From: Heterodera schachtii
Lineage: Eukaryota; Nematoda; Chromadorea; Rhabditida; Heteroderidae
Assembly: GCA_023374025.1 (NCBI GenBank)
Contig: SIJG01000013.1
Span: forward strand, 1,310,602 to 1,374,601
Direction: 5' to 3'
DNA length: 64,000 nucleotides
Shown: positions 36,683 to 48,800 of the stretch, piece by piece
Layout: each line of letters begins with the position of its first letter
Numbering within the stretch: the stretch's first letter is position 1
Program-made: the position numbers and the translations under genes
Notes under the pieces: model-generated
Told to the model about the DNA's origin: nothing
What the model saw: only the letters and a program-made list of their open reading frames with translations
Database searches by the model: none

Positions 36683-38017
36683 TCAGCCCCAGCCCCAATT
36701 TGAGCTGCTCCATTGGCCCCATCCGCGCCGCTTACATCGAACGCATCGTCGCGCGATGCGTTCGGCACGGTCCGCCACTTTCGAGGCAGGCGCCGGCTTC
36801 AAATCACTGCAAAAAAGCATATAAATTGTCTAATTGCCTTAAATCAGAGTTCCCAAGTGTCCCGATTTTTCAGATTTGTCCTGAATTTTGAGGTCTCCGA
36901 TAAAAATATAAAAAGGGCGATAATTTTGTCATTTTTGACAAAATTTGGTAACAAAATTCATTTAAAATTCCAAAAAATTTTCCCGGCGGCGCCTATCGGC
37001 ACCGCCGGACGGGCGCCGGACTTTTCGACAGCAAAGGACATTTCGACAGAAATATTTAAAAGTTGAGGAGGGGACTTTTCGACAGTAAAATGTTATTAAG
37101 TTTCAAATTAGGGGCGTAAAATTTTAAAATTTTATCCAAAAGCAACAAATTAAGTCAAATAATTATTGAGATACATAATTTTTAAATTCAAAAATTCTTT
37201 TCAAGAATGCAAAACAAATAAATGGAGATGATTTTTAAAAAAAAATTTCTATTCTTAAGATGTATTTTTTGAAATTTTTGATCGACTTTTAAGGGGTGTA
37301 TTTTTTGTTTTTGTTACCTTTTTATTTATAGGTTTTTGGCAAAAATTTATTAATTTAAAGTGCTAAAAATAAAAATCTAGAAAATAGGTGCTAAGAAATC
37401 GAAAAATTGCTTAACAACCAAAAAACATTTTCTCGTGCGTTTCAGGTCACTGAGAGCTCAGGAAAAAAAATTAGGTAAAAACCTAAAAATATTAGCCCTA
37501 ATGATAATGATTTATCAATACATATTATAGTATGTTAATTTAAAAGAAATTTAGTAAAACTGACAAGTAATATAATTTATTTTAATAAAAATTATTTGTT
37601 TTTAAGTTTACTGTCGAAATGTCCTTTGCTGTCGAAAAGTCCGGGAGCCCCGCCGGACCCCCTATTTCTCAAAATTTTTTTGGAAAAAGCGCGCCACAAA
37701 AATATAAAATATTATTTTAAGATAATGTTCGTTTTCTTAGCGCTACAATTTATTTTACAAAAAATCTGAATTTTGGGGTATAAATCTGAATTTTAGTATT
37801 ATTTGTCCTGAATTTGAAAAAAAAAAAAAATTCTTGGGAACTCTGCCTTAAATGAATCTATTTAATGGGAGTGGCATATTCTCGTGAACTTTGAAATGGC
37901 TTTCTCTTACAGTCCCTCCTCGTCAACGCCTTCGTCGAGCGGAACTCCGCGAGAAAGCAGCGCAAAAAGTGTTAAAACGGTGAAGAAAAAGAGGACGAAA
38001 TTGGAACGAATATTCAT
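36683..38017 (-). CDS. Small prepropeptide, about 76 aa, possible W(X6)W-amide (MIP-like) precursor
   Basis: Exon 1 (38017-37911) encodes ATG plus a strong signal peptide (FVLFFFTVLTLFALLS), an acidic spacer (LDEGVDEEG) and a GTAAGA donor in phase 2. Exon 2 (36806-36683) follows AG in the matching phase, is GC-rich, and ends RRCVRCKRR then GWGQWSSSNWGWG and stop. KRR is a prohormone-cleavage site and a final Gly is the usual amide donor, so the predicted product is GWGQWSSSNWGW-amide. Trp5 and Trp12 are separated by exactly six residues, the W(X6)W-amide pattern of myoinhibitory peptides, which in C. elegans come from nlp-38. Two cysteines sit just before the cleavage site. A GTAAGC inside exon 2 at TGTAAGC could be an alternative donor. 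The intron holds two nested elements. Function is inference. Confidence 0.5.
36983..37008. repeat. Conserved GC hairpin (11 bp stem, TATC loop)
   Basis: CCGGCGGCGCC, TATC, GGCACCGCCGG form a near-perfect stem-loop. The same hairpin in either orientation, with small changes, occurs at about 38633, 50361, 50487, 54394, 55519, 57117 and 59836. Here its right arm is the target of the 37011-37649 insertion. Confidence 0.8.
37011..37649. mobile_element. TIR element with CCGGACTTTTCGACAGC ends, 639 bp
   Basis: Left end GGGCGCCGGACTTTTCGACA; the right end inverted reads GGGCTCCCGGACTTTTCGACA. Pairing continues through GCAAAGGACATTTCGACAG. The direct repeat CCGCCGGAC flanks it (37002-37010, 37650-37658), so it inserted into the 3' arm of a GC hairpin. 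No coding capacity. It sits in the intron of the prepropeptide gene. Confidence 0.82.
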
Positions 38018-38131
38018 TGATCTATTAACATAAAATATTAAAATTATTGAAAATAATAATTTTACAAAAAAATAAGGGATTAATTGTGAAAATTTGCGAC
38101 TCTTTTTATGAAGTGCGTTTAGCACGAAAAC

Positions 38132-39189
38132 TAGAGTCCGGTAAAAAAAATTTCCGGGAGCGGGAGCGGGATCGGCAATCCCGTGAAAATCCCGCAGAAA
38201 TTTTACCGGAGTCCCGGGCGGGAGCGGGAGTAATTCGAAAATTTAATTAAAAACTAACAAAAATATTTTTAATGCACAAATTTGAAGGATAATCCTTTTA
38301 TTAAATACAAAAAATTATAATATACAGAAACTTAAAATAAAAAAAACAGATTTTGGGTCGAAAATCAGAAATTTTTTTCAAAATAATTCAACTAAATTAT
38401 TTACAAGTTTTGCGATTTTTTAGCAAGTCGACAAATTTTTTTTGTTTTTAGAAAACTTTTTTTTGCGACATGGTTTTTAAAAAACTTTTTGGGGGACAAG
38501 GGGGTTCGATAGGCGCCGCCGAAAATTTTTTTGTAATTTTAATGCTTTTGCTAACAGATTTTGTCTAAAAAATGACCAAATTTAGAGATTTTGGGCTATT
38601 TTTTTTAAGAAAAAATTTGTTTTTTTTTGGGCCGGCGCTGCCGATAGGCGCCGCCGGGCGAATTTTGAAATTTAAGCTCTATTTTTAACAGATATTAACC
38701 AAAAAAAATTAAGATTTTCGTATAATTTTTGTTTTCTTCGGTATTTTGCAAAATATTTTAAAATATATTCATTTTCATGATTTACTCATGGAAATGAATT
38801 AATTTCAACAACATTTTACCCGAAAAGTGTTCAATTTGTTAATAAATTATGCCATGAATGGTCAATTTTTATTCAAAAATGACCAATTTTTGCTTGAGCC
38901 AGTTTTTAAAATAATTATTTTGGCTATATATTTAACATATTTCAATCAAAAATTATTGTTTTTACCAAAAAAAAAAAATCAATTCTTACCAGTGCATTTT
39001 TACTCCCGTTTTTTGGGTAAAATTTCCGGGAGCGGGAGCGGGAGTTCAAAATTTACCGGGACGGGAGTCCCGAACGGGAATCCCGTTAAAATCCCGCTCC
39101 CGTAAAAAATCCCGTTCACCGAAAAAAGCGGGAGTCGGGAGCGGGAATCCCGTAAAATCCCGCGGGAGTCCCGGTCCCGCCGGACTCTA
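38132..39189. mobile_element. TIR element, TAGAGTCCGG ends, 1058 bp
   Basis: Ends TAGAGTCCGG / CCGGACTCTA with the exact 8 bp duplication ACGAAAAC (38124-38131, 39190-39197). Both ends are rich in GGGAGCGGGAGCGGGA and CCCGTAAAATCCCG words. A GC hairpin lies near 38633. No convincing ORF. It is the long relative of 12052-12239 and 48918-49100, and lies just upstream of the prepropeptide gene's start. Confidence 0.85.
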
Positions 39190-39197
39190 ACGAAAAC

Positions 39198-39738
39198 AAA
39201 GGCGAGATTGGCGGATCAAAAATCAGACGAACGACGGCGGAGAGTGATCGGACGAAAATATCAACAAAATTTAATGAAATGGGAGGCCCTCATGGCTTGG
39301 AACACTTATTTTGATCAACAAAAATTAACCAAAATGACTCCCGAGACAGGATGAATTAATTACCTAATAATTTCAAAAATATTTTTGTTTTTGCATTTCT
39401 TGTCGCATTTATCGAACGAACGCTGACCAAAATGATCAAAACAATCAAATGGCCAATTGATCAAAAAAAAACAACAAAAAAATTAATCAACAAATACACA
39501 AAACAAAAAAAGATGTTATTTGTAAAATGAATTGTAAAAGGCGGACGGCATACTGTGCATCGTACCGTATCCCCAAATATTAAAACATAAATAAAAAAAA
39601 GGATAAACAAATGTTTCAGGTATGTTTTGTTAAATCTTTCTCATCCTTTCCCCCATTTTCTTAAATAATTTGTGAGTTTATTCCTCTAAAATAATAATAA
39701 AAAATCATTTTTATTTTATTTATTTTACTGATAATTAC
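39198..39738. other. Intergenic, no gene seen
   Basis: AT-rich spacer with several GATCAAAA words and no splice-supported frame. The downstream acidic-protein gene ends near its right border, so this may contain that gene's final exon or 3' UTR. Confidence 0.3.
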
Positions 39739-42700
39739 CCAAATATTTGCTCAATTCTTCCCCTTTCGTCCACATATTCCGATTCAATCCGAGCAAAATA
39801 TCCGCCAAAATCTTTGCTTATTTTCTCGTCAAATTTCTTCTTCAGATTTGCCTTTATTTTGCTTTTAAATTTGCTCATTTCCTTTGGCAATTCGTTCATT
39901 TCAATTCCAATCAGCCAAATTTTATTACAGCCGCTGAATTTTATTTTTTAATTTATTTATCCAATATTTTATTTATTTATTTTTGTAACTTTTTCTGAGA
40001 ATTCGGCGAATTTGGCCCAATGCATTGGCCCACCGAAACCCGAGCGGGGAACAAATGGCAAAATTTGACCCATTTTTTCAGAGGGTCTTCAACAATTTCG
40101 GTTAGCTCCGTCCCAATGCGTTGGCCAACGAAATCATTGAACTGCTCAATTTGAAATTGGCTTGCTGTGCATGTGACCATAATGAAGTGTTCGTACTAAA
40201 ATTAGTGGTGTAAAAATTTGCTAATTGCATTAAATTCGGTACTTTCCAAAGTTTACGGGATACTTTTAACATACATTTTTAAATGCCTATAAATGGGTTT
40301 CATAAATTGATGAAAATAAATTTTAAGAGGTTTTTGGGGTCGCTGATCACGAATACAGCACCCATTTTTGCCAATTTCGAACCCCTGACTCGAACTCAAA
40401 CAATAATAAAATTAAAAAATTTGTATGGATGGTACCCTCATAGGTACTTGCCAATGAGGGTATTATTGGTACAGGAAGCCTATCAATTCTTTGTCCATGT
40501 ACAGCTCATGTAGTGAACGGTAGCGCTGGTCTGAGCCCGGATTCGTGATCTGCGACCCCAAAAACCTCTTAAAACTTTTTTCATCAATTTATGAAACATA
40601 TTTATAGGCATTTAAAAGTGTGTGTTAAAAGTATCCCGTAAACTAGGAAGTACCTTAAATTCATTAAAAATTAGCAAAAATCGTCCCGCGGGAAATGGCA
40701 AAATTTGCTAAAAGTGCCCAATTTGTTTTGGCGTCGCCATAATTTTGCCCACAAACATTTCAATAACAAATAAAAGACCTACCATAGATGAGAATGTTTT
40801 GGACTCCAAAGGAGCAAAGAATGCCTTTTGTTGGTCATTTTCTTTGCGTATTTTAGCCAAAGCTAAAAATGAAATAATTTTATAATTTAATTGGACAATT
40901 TTTTCAAATAATTTGCCTTTGGTCATATGATTTCTTAGGCACTTTTGGGCTGAAAGATTGGCATTTTGTGCCAAGTTTTGCTCGGGGAATGTTGGCGTAA
41001 TGACAGCCATGGCCAGGACGGGTCGGATCAATCTGAGCATTGGCCTTGACGAAAACTTCCTCTTGACGAAGTGTTCTCGGCCCGGCGTCCAACTCAGAAA
41101 TTCGCCCTTCCGAGTGAAGTCCGTTTGTGCCAATTGAATTGGCATTGGCCATTTCCTGGCATTTTACAATTTTAAAATAAATTATTTTTCGATTTACCAT
41201 GTGGAATAAGTGACAAAGAATTTTTCGATTAGCGTTGGAACCGTCGCATTTGGATACAAAAGGAATACCTTCGCCACCATTACAAACAACGAATTGAAAT
41301 CCAAAAAGCCAATTGTTTGCTCATTAATGTAATTGGCTTAAATGGGTTTTTTAAAATTCAATTTAAAAAGAAAAAATACCGCTGACCCACAAAATGTCCA
41401 GGCAAACGAAATGTCCACACGAGCAAAAACCCACGAAATATTCAGAAAAAATTAATTAAATAAAAAATCTGGAAAATAAGTTCACCGACTCCGAAAATCT
41501 TAAATAGACTTATAGACCTTATTTTCCGGATTTTTATAAAATTTAATTAATTTTTTTTTCTGGACATTTCGTGGCCTGGACACTTTGTGGGGGCGCCAAA
41601 AATACATTTTGTCCAAGTTTCGACGTATGCCAAAGTGACGCTGAATCTTTTGACCATTTCGCTTTCACTGAATTTGCTGATCAATTCGCTGTTTTCTGTG
41701 CCATTTTCCTCAATTTTTGTGTCATTTTTGTCCGAAATCATTTCCAAAATTTTGAAAATGTTTCCAAAACCTTAATTTTATTTATTTATTTTTTCATTTT
41801 CCCTTTTGTTCACTTGCGAATGTTTTCATTCCGATCACCAAATGCTTCACCATTTCCCTTTTCTGAAGTGCCTTTTGCCTGTCTTTGGTTAACATTTCGT
41901 CCAATTGGCTGAACATTTCGCGTTGTGCCATTATTTGCGTTATTTCGTCATTTGTTTCTGAAAAAAATAATATTTAATTTTATAATTTTAATTTAAAATT
42001 AAATGAATATTTAAAATGTTCCGCTCTTTTCGACTTGCGAATGCCAATGCGTTGCTCAGCAATTCCATTGTTTGGCTGTTTATGCTTTTGCTGCTTCGAA
42101 ATTGGCCTTCGTCAAATAAGTGATCGTCTCTGATCAGTTTCTCAATTTTGTCGCCAAATTTTTGCAAAATTCTGTCAATTTGACGGCCATCGAATGATTC
42201 ATCGGGCCGAACATTGGCCAACCCGGGCACAACAAATGCCAAAACTGTCATTTGGACACTTTGGAAGGTGAAATGAAGCTGAGGGACCGAATTGAACTGA
42301 TCAATTTGGACTTTGGTCAGAGAAGAAACGGCGGAGTGCTGAGAAAAAGAAAGGGATTTACAAAATCAATAATGATGCAGCAACGAAGAAGCGGACTCGG
42401 GGATTAAAGGCAAAAACCGGCGGTGATAAGAGTCATTGGCGTATTTGCCTGGTTGGATGGCTCCCGGACAATCCGACAGTGGGCAATCCGACAGTGAGGA
42501 CAATCCAACAGAGGTGGACAATCGGACAGTAAAATGCACAAAAAGATAAGAAAATGCCGTCGCCGCAGGGGACCGATTGTGCCATATCAAGAAAAAGGAA
42601 AATATGCAAATAAAAAGTGCGAATGCATTATGGAACAATCGGTCCCATGCGGCGATGGAATTTTAATATCTTTTTATGTGTATTACTGTCGGAATGTACA

Positions 42701-45177
42701 CTGTCCGATTGTCCAGTCACGGGGTGGATCAGTGCAAAAGTTGCCCACAGAATGGGGGGGGGGGAGGGCGTGGGTTCGATTCCCACCAGGGGGCCCAACT
42801 GCCAATTTATTTTATACAGTTTCTAACCCTGCACAGTTCACAGTACAACGAATTGTCATGGCATTTTTCCCTTTTGCCAAAATCGCAGTAAAAAGTGGCA
42901 CCCAAAAAAGAGCGTGAAACATCGAATTCATTTGGCATTATGCAAACGGAGAGAAGCGACTCTTTGCCACCGATTGGCCTCAGCAAAAAATCGGCGGCAA
43001 ATTGAAAAATGACATTGGAAGACTGAAAATGAAAAAAGAAAATTGAAATTAATTAAATAATTAAACAATTCACCCAATTGCGCACTATTTGCTTAATCTG
43101 TGCCATCAAATTTCCGACCTTTTCTCTTTGTTTATCATCGAATATTCCGAATTTATTTGCTTTTATCACTTCGTTTACCTGGGAGAAAAGCAATTAACGA
43201 ATATTAACATTTTAATACAAAATTAATTCCCAAATTCAATTTACCAATTTATTATGGCTATTATCAAATTCCTCTCCAAAATCGAATGGTTGCCACAATT
43301 CCGAAATGGCATTCAGCTGATCGGACACAAAATTTGCCGACATTTTCTGTGGAACAAATGAGGAAAATGTTCGGTTATTTCTATACTGCTCGTAGAGTTT
43401 TGCGTCTAAATTATTTAAATAAATTTTAAAAATATGTCTTCTTTTTAACCAATTTTTCTCTGCGAATTCGCCTTTCGCACCAAATAAACAAAATCTTTCG
43501 AAGGACATTCGATGGAACCTCAATTAAAACAATTATTGCAACTATAAAAGCAGTAATTGTCAATTTAGTGACATAAAATACCATTAGACCACTTAATTAC
43601 TCCCTAATTACTCAGACCGATTAGCTGCGAAAGTGTCCGATCAGTCCGCATTTTGTGCATTGTCCCACAAAAAATGCCGTAGCCTAAGTTGTCGTTGTCC
43701 ATCAAAAGTGCCAACTTTCGCCGGTGCATTTCCCTTTTCGTCCGTCCGATTTCTTTGCCCGCCGTTTCGCTTTCATTGCTCAAAAATGTTTGTCTGTCCA
43801 TCATTTTCAAAAGTTCCTTCAGCAATCGGTGCATTTGCTGCTCCAACTCCGTTGATTCGTCTTTTTTCACCACTTTTTCCTTTAATTGTGCCCATTTTCC
43901 CTCAATTAGTGCCAATTTTGACTTTTCAATGCCAATTTCGTGCCAAATGTCCTCAATTTGATAAATGCCGTTAATTCGTTGCCAAATTTCGTTGGCGTAA
44001 ATGCCAAGGTCAAGAAATTGGACAAGGCCATTCAATGTTTGGTAATTCAATGTTTGCAACTTTTTGCTGTTTATGACTTCGTTTTCATCATCCTCCAATT
44101 TGGGATATTCCAATTTTCTTTTGTTTTGCCGCCTTTTTTCATCAAATGCCAAAGTAAATCCACGTAATTCGTCAGCAGAATATTTTTGTACACCAACTCG
44201 TTGATTTTTGTGTCGTCATTTTGGATTAGGTAAAAATTGTATTCTCTGTTCCGCTTTTCTTCATGTTTTGTTACACTCGATTCCCCTTTTTCTCTCTCCT
44301 CCTCCTGTTCTTCCTCTTCATTCTCCTCTTCTTCCTGTTCTCCTTTTTCCTCCTCTTCCTGTTCTCCCTTTTCCTTTTCCTCCTCTTCCTTTTCCTTTCT
44401 CTCGTCCTTCTCCCTCCTCTTTACTTTTTCTTCCTCATATTGTTTTTTTTCGTTTTTCCTCCCTTTTTCTTCCTCTTCCTCTTCCTTTTCCGTTCTCTCT
44501 TTCTTTTTCTCATTTTCATTTTTATTCTCCTCCTCGTATGCCTTTTCCTCTTTGTCTATCTCTTCCTCTTCCTTTTCCTCGTTTTCCTTCTCCTCAACGT
44601 ATTCTTTTTCCTCCCTTTTTGTCTCTTTCGTTTTTTCTTCTTCTTTCTCTTCCTTTTTTTTGTTCCCCTCCTCCTTCTCTCCCTCTCCCACCTCCTCTTT
44701 CTCTTTACTGTTATCATTGTCTTCTTTCTTTGCCTCCTCATTGTCCTCTTTTCCCTCCCCTTTCTCTTCCTTTTTTTCTTTTCCCATTGGACTCTCTTCG
44801 CCTCTCTCTGCTGACAATCCTCCGTCCGTCCTTTCTCTATCAATTGATGATGATGGTGATGTTTCCAAAAATGTCCTTCCTTTTTTGCTCCTTTTCGTCT
44901 TTTTTCTTTCCCTTTTTTTCTCTCCTTTTTCCGCTATTTCTCCCATTGGACTGTCAAAGTCTGTCGTTGAAATTGAACTGCTTCCCATTGAACTGTTCTG
45001 GGACGGTGACCATCCTCCACTTATTGGGCTGTCAGTTACTGTAATTTCCTTTTTTGGCATACTGTGTTGGGACTGTATTCCCAAAAGGCTCAAAATTTCT
45101 TCGGCATATTCTGAACTGTCGAAAAAGTCCACAAAATTCTTGGCAGCTTCTTGAATATTATTGCATCCTAAAAACAT
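39739..45177 (-). CDS. Large Glu/Lys-rich coiled-coil protein, related to the neighbouring 45884-53200 gene
   Basis: Supported minus-strand exons: 45177 to about 44150, continuing in another frame to 43613, then 43405-43245, 43178-43074, 43022 to about 42830, 42338-42035, 41957 to about 41790, about 41755-41620, 41340-41203, 41151 to about 40921, about 40865-40780, about 40175-40090, and 39929-39739. The first exon has a helix-rich start, a Ser/Pro segment, then about 190 residues that are almost only Glu and Lys, with blocks such as EEKEKGEQEEEEKGEQEEEE. Later exons are amphipathic (LYEQYRNNRTF, IDRILQKFGDKIEKLI). A frame change near 44150 has no obvious intron and is either a sequence error or a lesion. 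No signal peptide or 5' exon was found, so the start is uncertain; it may be a continuation of the upstream gene. No family recognised. Confidence 0.5.
40238..40654. mobile_element. TIR element, GGTACTT family, copy 2, 417 bp
   Basis: Starts GGTACTTTCC and ends GGAAGTACC. The arms pair for about 130 bp, including GTTTACGGGATACTTTTAA and TTTTGGGGTCGCTGATCACG. An exact 8 bp duplication TTAAATTC lies at 40230-40237 and 40655-40662. It is in an intron of the acidic coiled-coil gene. Confidence 0.88.
42465..42716. mobile_element. Foldback element with subterminal CAATCCGACAGT repeats
   Basis: Four copies of (G)CAATC(C/G)GACAGT-like words at 42468-42534 face an inverted CCGATTGTCC at 42703-42712. 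The inner arms AAATGCACAAAAAGATA and GGACCGATTGTGCC pair with TATCTTTTTATGTGTAT and GGAACAATCGGTCC. The design matches 26008-27611. No target duplication fixed. It lies in an intron of the acidic gene. Confidence 0.65.
42731..42805 (+). pseudogene. tRNA-like sequence with B box
   Basis: TGGATCAGTGCAAAAGTTGCC resembles a D arm/A box. After an expanded G run comes GTGGGTTCGATTCCCACC, a perfect T arm with a B box. No paired acceptor stem. Probably a tRNA-derived SINE head or pseudogene of the long-variable-arm type. Confidence 0.5.
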
Positions 45178-45224
45178 TGAATTTTGAAAATGGAATGATG
45201 GTCTTGGCGCGTTTTAATTTCGGA

Positions 45225-45850
45225 CTTTACCCCCCCCCCCCCCCCCCCCCCTCTTGCCTTGAATTACAAGTTAATTAATAGCTAAATTTGTACGTTTATC
45301 GCGTGACCGGAAAATAGGTCAATGGAAAACGCATAAGTGAATCAAATTTTCTGAAAAACAATACGGTCAGATGAAGAATTGAAATATTAAGCGTGAATGA
45401 TTTCAAAACGAGATTCTTATAGAATTTGACTTTTTTATTACTATACTTAATGATACCGAACTTTATTTTATAAACACTGAATTACTGAACATTTCCGGGA
45501 GCCTGTTTATCTTTTTCCAATCTGTCTTTAGACCTCGCCCCGCCCTCCCTCTGCCCGACTCATTACCATTTGTTAATTGCCTCCTTTTTCGACCCCCCCC
45601 CTGCTCGACTTCCCTAATTGCCCTGTTTTCGACCTCGCCCCGCCCTCCCTCTGCCCGACTCATTACCATTTGCTAATTTGCCCTAATTGCCTCCTTTTTT
45701 CGACCCCCCCCCCCTGCTCGACTTCCCTAATTGCCCTGTTTTCGACCTCCCCCCCCCCCCCCCCCCTCTCTCTCTCTGCTCGACTTCCCTAATTGCCCTG
45801 TTTTCGACCTCCCCCCCTCTCTCTTCTGCCCGACTCATTACCATTTGCTA
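45225..45850. repeat. Poly-C tract and GC-rich minisatellite
   Basis: A run of about 20 C at 45231-45252 is followed at 45530-45850 by about three units of roughly 100 bp. Each unit contains GACCTCGCCCCGCCCTCCC, CTGCCCGACTCATTACCATT and GCTCGACTTCCCTAATTGCC. It lies just 3' of the stop codon of the 45884-53200 gene. Confidence 0.75.
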
Positions 45851-45883
45851 ATTTGTCCCTAAATTGTCTGTCCGCTTCCCCTA

Positions 45884-48800
45884 TCATTCCCTCAATGTTT
45901 CGAAATGCTTTTGCTGTATCCATTTGTCGAAATGCTTCATCATTTTGCGTTCCTTTTCCTTCTCCGTTTTCGAATCGGCTTCTTCTTCTTCCATTGTTTC
46001 GCTTCTGTTGCTCATTATTTCAATGGACAAATAAATTCTGAGTTTTTTCTCCAAAAACCCCAAAACTTCCTTCCGAATGATTTTGTCCGTTTTCATCTTT
46101 TTTCCCTTTACCGTATGCTCAATGTAATCTTTTACGGTGGCATAAATCTTTCTGAGTTTTTTGCTTTTTTCTCTTGGCTTTCCAATTATGGGATTTGGCA
46201 GGTCGAACATACTGTCGTATGTTCTTGTGAACACCGCTTGCACCACTCTGTCCCAAATCCTTCCAATTCGATGGGCCATCATTTCGTTGGCACAGCCTTT
46301 AACGTACTCTTTGCGGTTCATCCACCGTATGAATACCGTAATGTCTGCCTTAAACCATCCGTCGACGATTACCAACGGATCAGTGGAAAGAATCACATTG
46401 GAATAATGAGCTTTGAGCATTTTATCATTGTCAAACACTGAAAAGGTGAATGTTAAAAACACTCAACTTTTTTTTATTAGTTTTGATCGTCTTTTTTATT
46501 TCGCTAATTACCCCCCCCCCCTTCCCATTAATTATGCATCTACACTAATTAAGGCACAATTATCCCCTCTGCTCACTCTTTGCGCTCAATATTTGCTCCT
46601 CCTTCACCACTTCCTTCCGCATCGCTTCGTCCTCCAAAAAGCGGGCCAACCGCGTGTAAAAGCCCGGCACATTTAACTTGGCCCGGTTCTCCTCCGTTTT
46701 GAGGGTCTGCTTCAGATTTTTGAACATGATCACCCGCTTCTTCCTGCGCTGCTCCAAAAGTGTCGCTGCGATGGTTTCGTCCGATTGGCATTCTGTCGGT
46801 TTCCATTTGCCAATTTGCGCCGTTTCGACGCCCTTTCGAATGCCCTTTTCCACAAAAGTGAATAATTTGAACAATTCACAGTGACTTTGGCGCAAATTGC
46901 CCACAGATTGCTTTGCCAACAGAGCGTAAAATTCATTCTTCGCCTTCACAATTTTCGCGAGCAGTGCATTCCGCAAAAGCGGCGCCAATTTGAAATCGTT
47001 TTCGAGTTCCTTCTCCAAGGTGTTCAGTCGGTTAACAATCATTGGCACATAAATGCGCGCCTCGCAATTCTGCGCCCCTTTGGTGCCGCTTTTGTAAAGA
47101 CGCATTTGGGAGAGAAAAGTCTCGTCAAACGATGCCACATTGATTTGCTCTGTAAAATGAATTTTTCGTTTTTTTTTTGAAATTTTCATAAAATTGTCAC
47201 CAAAATGCAAAATTTTTTTTTTTTTAATTTTCATAAAATTGTCACCAAAATGAAATTTTCTTTTTTTTTTTGTTTTGAAATTTTCATAAAATTGTCACCA
47301 AAATGCAAAACTTCGGGGTGTTGCGCTTCGAGCGCTTCCAAAACTTTCACAGAGACCAAAATTCGAAGATTATCTTTCACATAAATTGGCGAAACTTCGC
47401 CAATTCCGTGGCAGAAAAGGTTTTTCATGCAAATGAACCGTCCGATGAGTTTGTCCAAACAAACAAAGTGAATGTGCTTCATTTTCCAACCTTCCGTTAA
47501 GTGTTCTCTGAGTTTGGCCGTTTTTTGACGATTTTTGCAGTCGATTTTTCCCCAATTAATCTCACCAAATTCTTCCTCCAAATTTGGTAATATTATCAAT
47601 TTCTTAACGAAAAATTTAATATTTGTGCATTTTCTATCAACAGCAAATTTATTTTGGTATTTTACTTTTTTGGGCCCATTTCGCCGGCCCGAAATTTCGC
47701 CGGGACATAATTTCAACGAAGAAATTTTTGAAAAAATTTGAAAAATTCAAGAAAAAAATCTTAGAAAATTTCTTTATATAGAAATTTCAAAGTAAAATTC
47801 TTGAAAAAGATTTTTTAGCGATTTTTTGGAAAAAATTTCAAAAAAAAAACTTACTAATTTACCATAAATTTCAAAAAAATCGATGAAAAAGTTTTCTAAT
47901 TTTTTTTTCTTAAAAGTTTCTTATAAAAAATTCTAAGATTTTTTTCTTAAATAATTTCTAAGTTTGTTTTTTTTATTTTCCGGAGAAATTACGGCCGGCG
48001 AAATTTTGTCTGTCGGCGAAATTTCGGCGGCGAAATTATGTGCCGTCCCCTTTTTTTAACCCTCCCCTTTTTGCTCGTCACTTCGCAGTTTGTGTTCGCT
48101 TCGCTTTCCTCGCATAATTCCGTCATTTTTTCCGCCATTTTGTACAATTTGCAAAGCTTTTCCTCCTCCTCCTCCTCTCTTCTTCCTCTTCCTCCTCTTC
48201 CCAATTCTCTTCCATTTTTTGCCATAGTTTCTCCATCACTTTTAGTTTTTTCCAGAATTTTTCACTTTTTTCCCTTCACTGAATCCGCTTTTCGTAGCAT
48301 TTCTCGCATTGACTCTTTGTAATACCAAATCGCCGCATGCATTTCAACACTTGACACTAATGGTTGGTATTCATCCCTTTTAAATGTAAACAAAATAAGC
48401 AATTAAATGGCCATCAGTAGCAGGGATGGCACGGAATTCCGATTTCCGAAAAATTTTGGGGCCTCGGAATGCCATCCCTGATTCACCCCGCCTACTTTTA
48501 GTGATGAAAAATCTCAAAATAGTTAACTAAAATAGTGAGGAAAAAGTGCCAAAATAGTGAAAAAAGTGAGAAATAGTGACATAATTTTCAGCCAAAAATT
48601 GAGCAAATTTTTTAATTCACTGAATATAGTTGCAAAATTAAGTGTATATTTCCTTTCTAATATTTTCTAGGCAAAAATTGAACTTTTTAAATCAAAATAT
48701 TGTCAAAATTTTAATCAAAATTTTATCAAAAAAAAAAATTTGGTGAATGAATTTTTGAGAAAAATTTCCAAAAAAATTTTTTATGTCGATTCTTAGAGCT

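Noticed and set aside
44208..45154. Plus-strand frames of 183-305 codons, Ser/Phe/Leu-rich
   Set aside because: They are the complement of the Glu/Lys-rich minus-strand exon; the composition follows from GAG/GAA codons read backwards.
45700..45900. An alternative frame (GEADRQFRDKLAN) extending the secreted acidic gene past its stop
   Set aside because: The sequence belongs to the GC-rich minisatellite and no donor/acceptor links it in frame.
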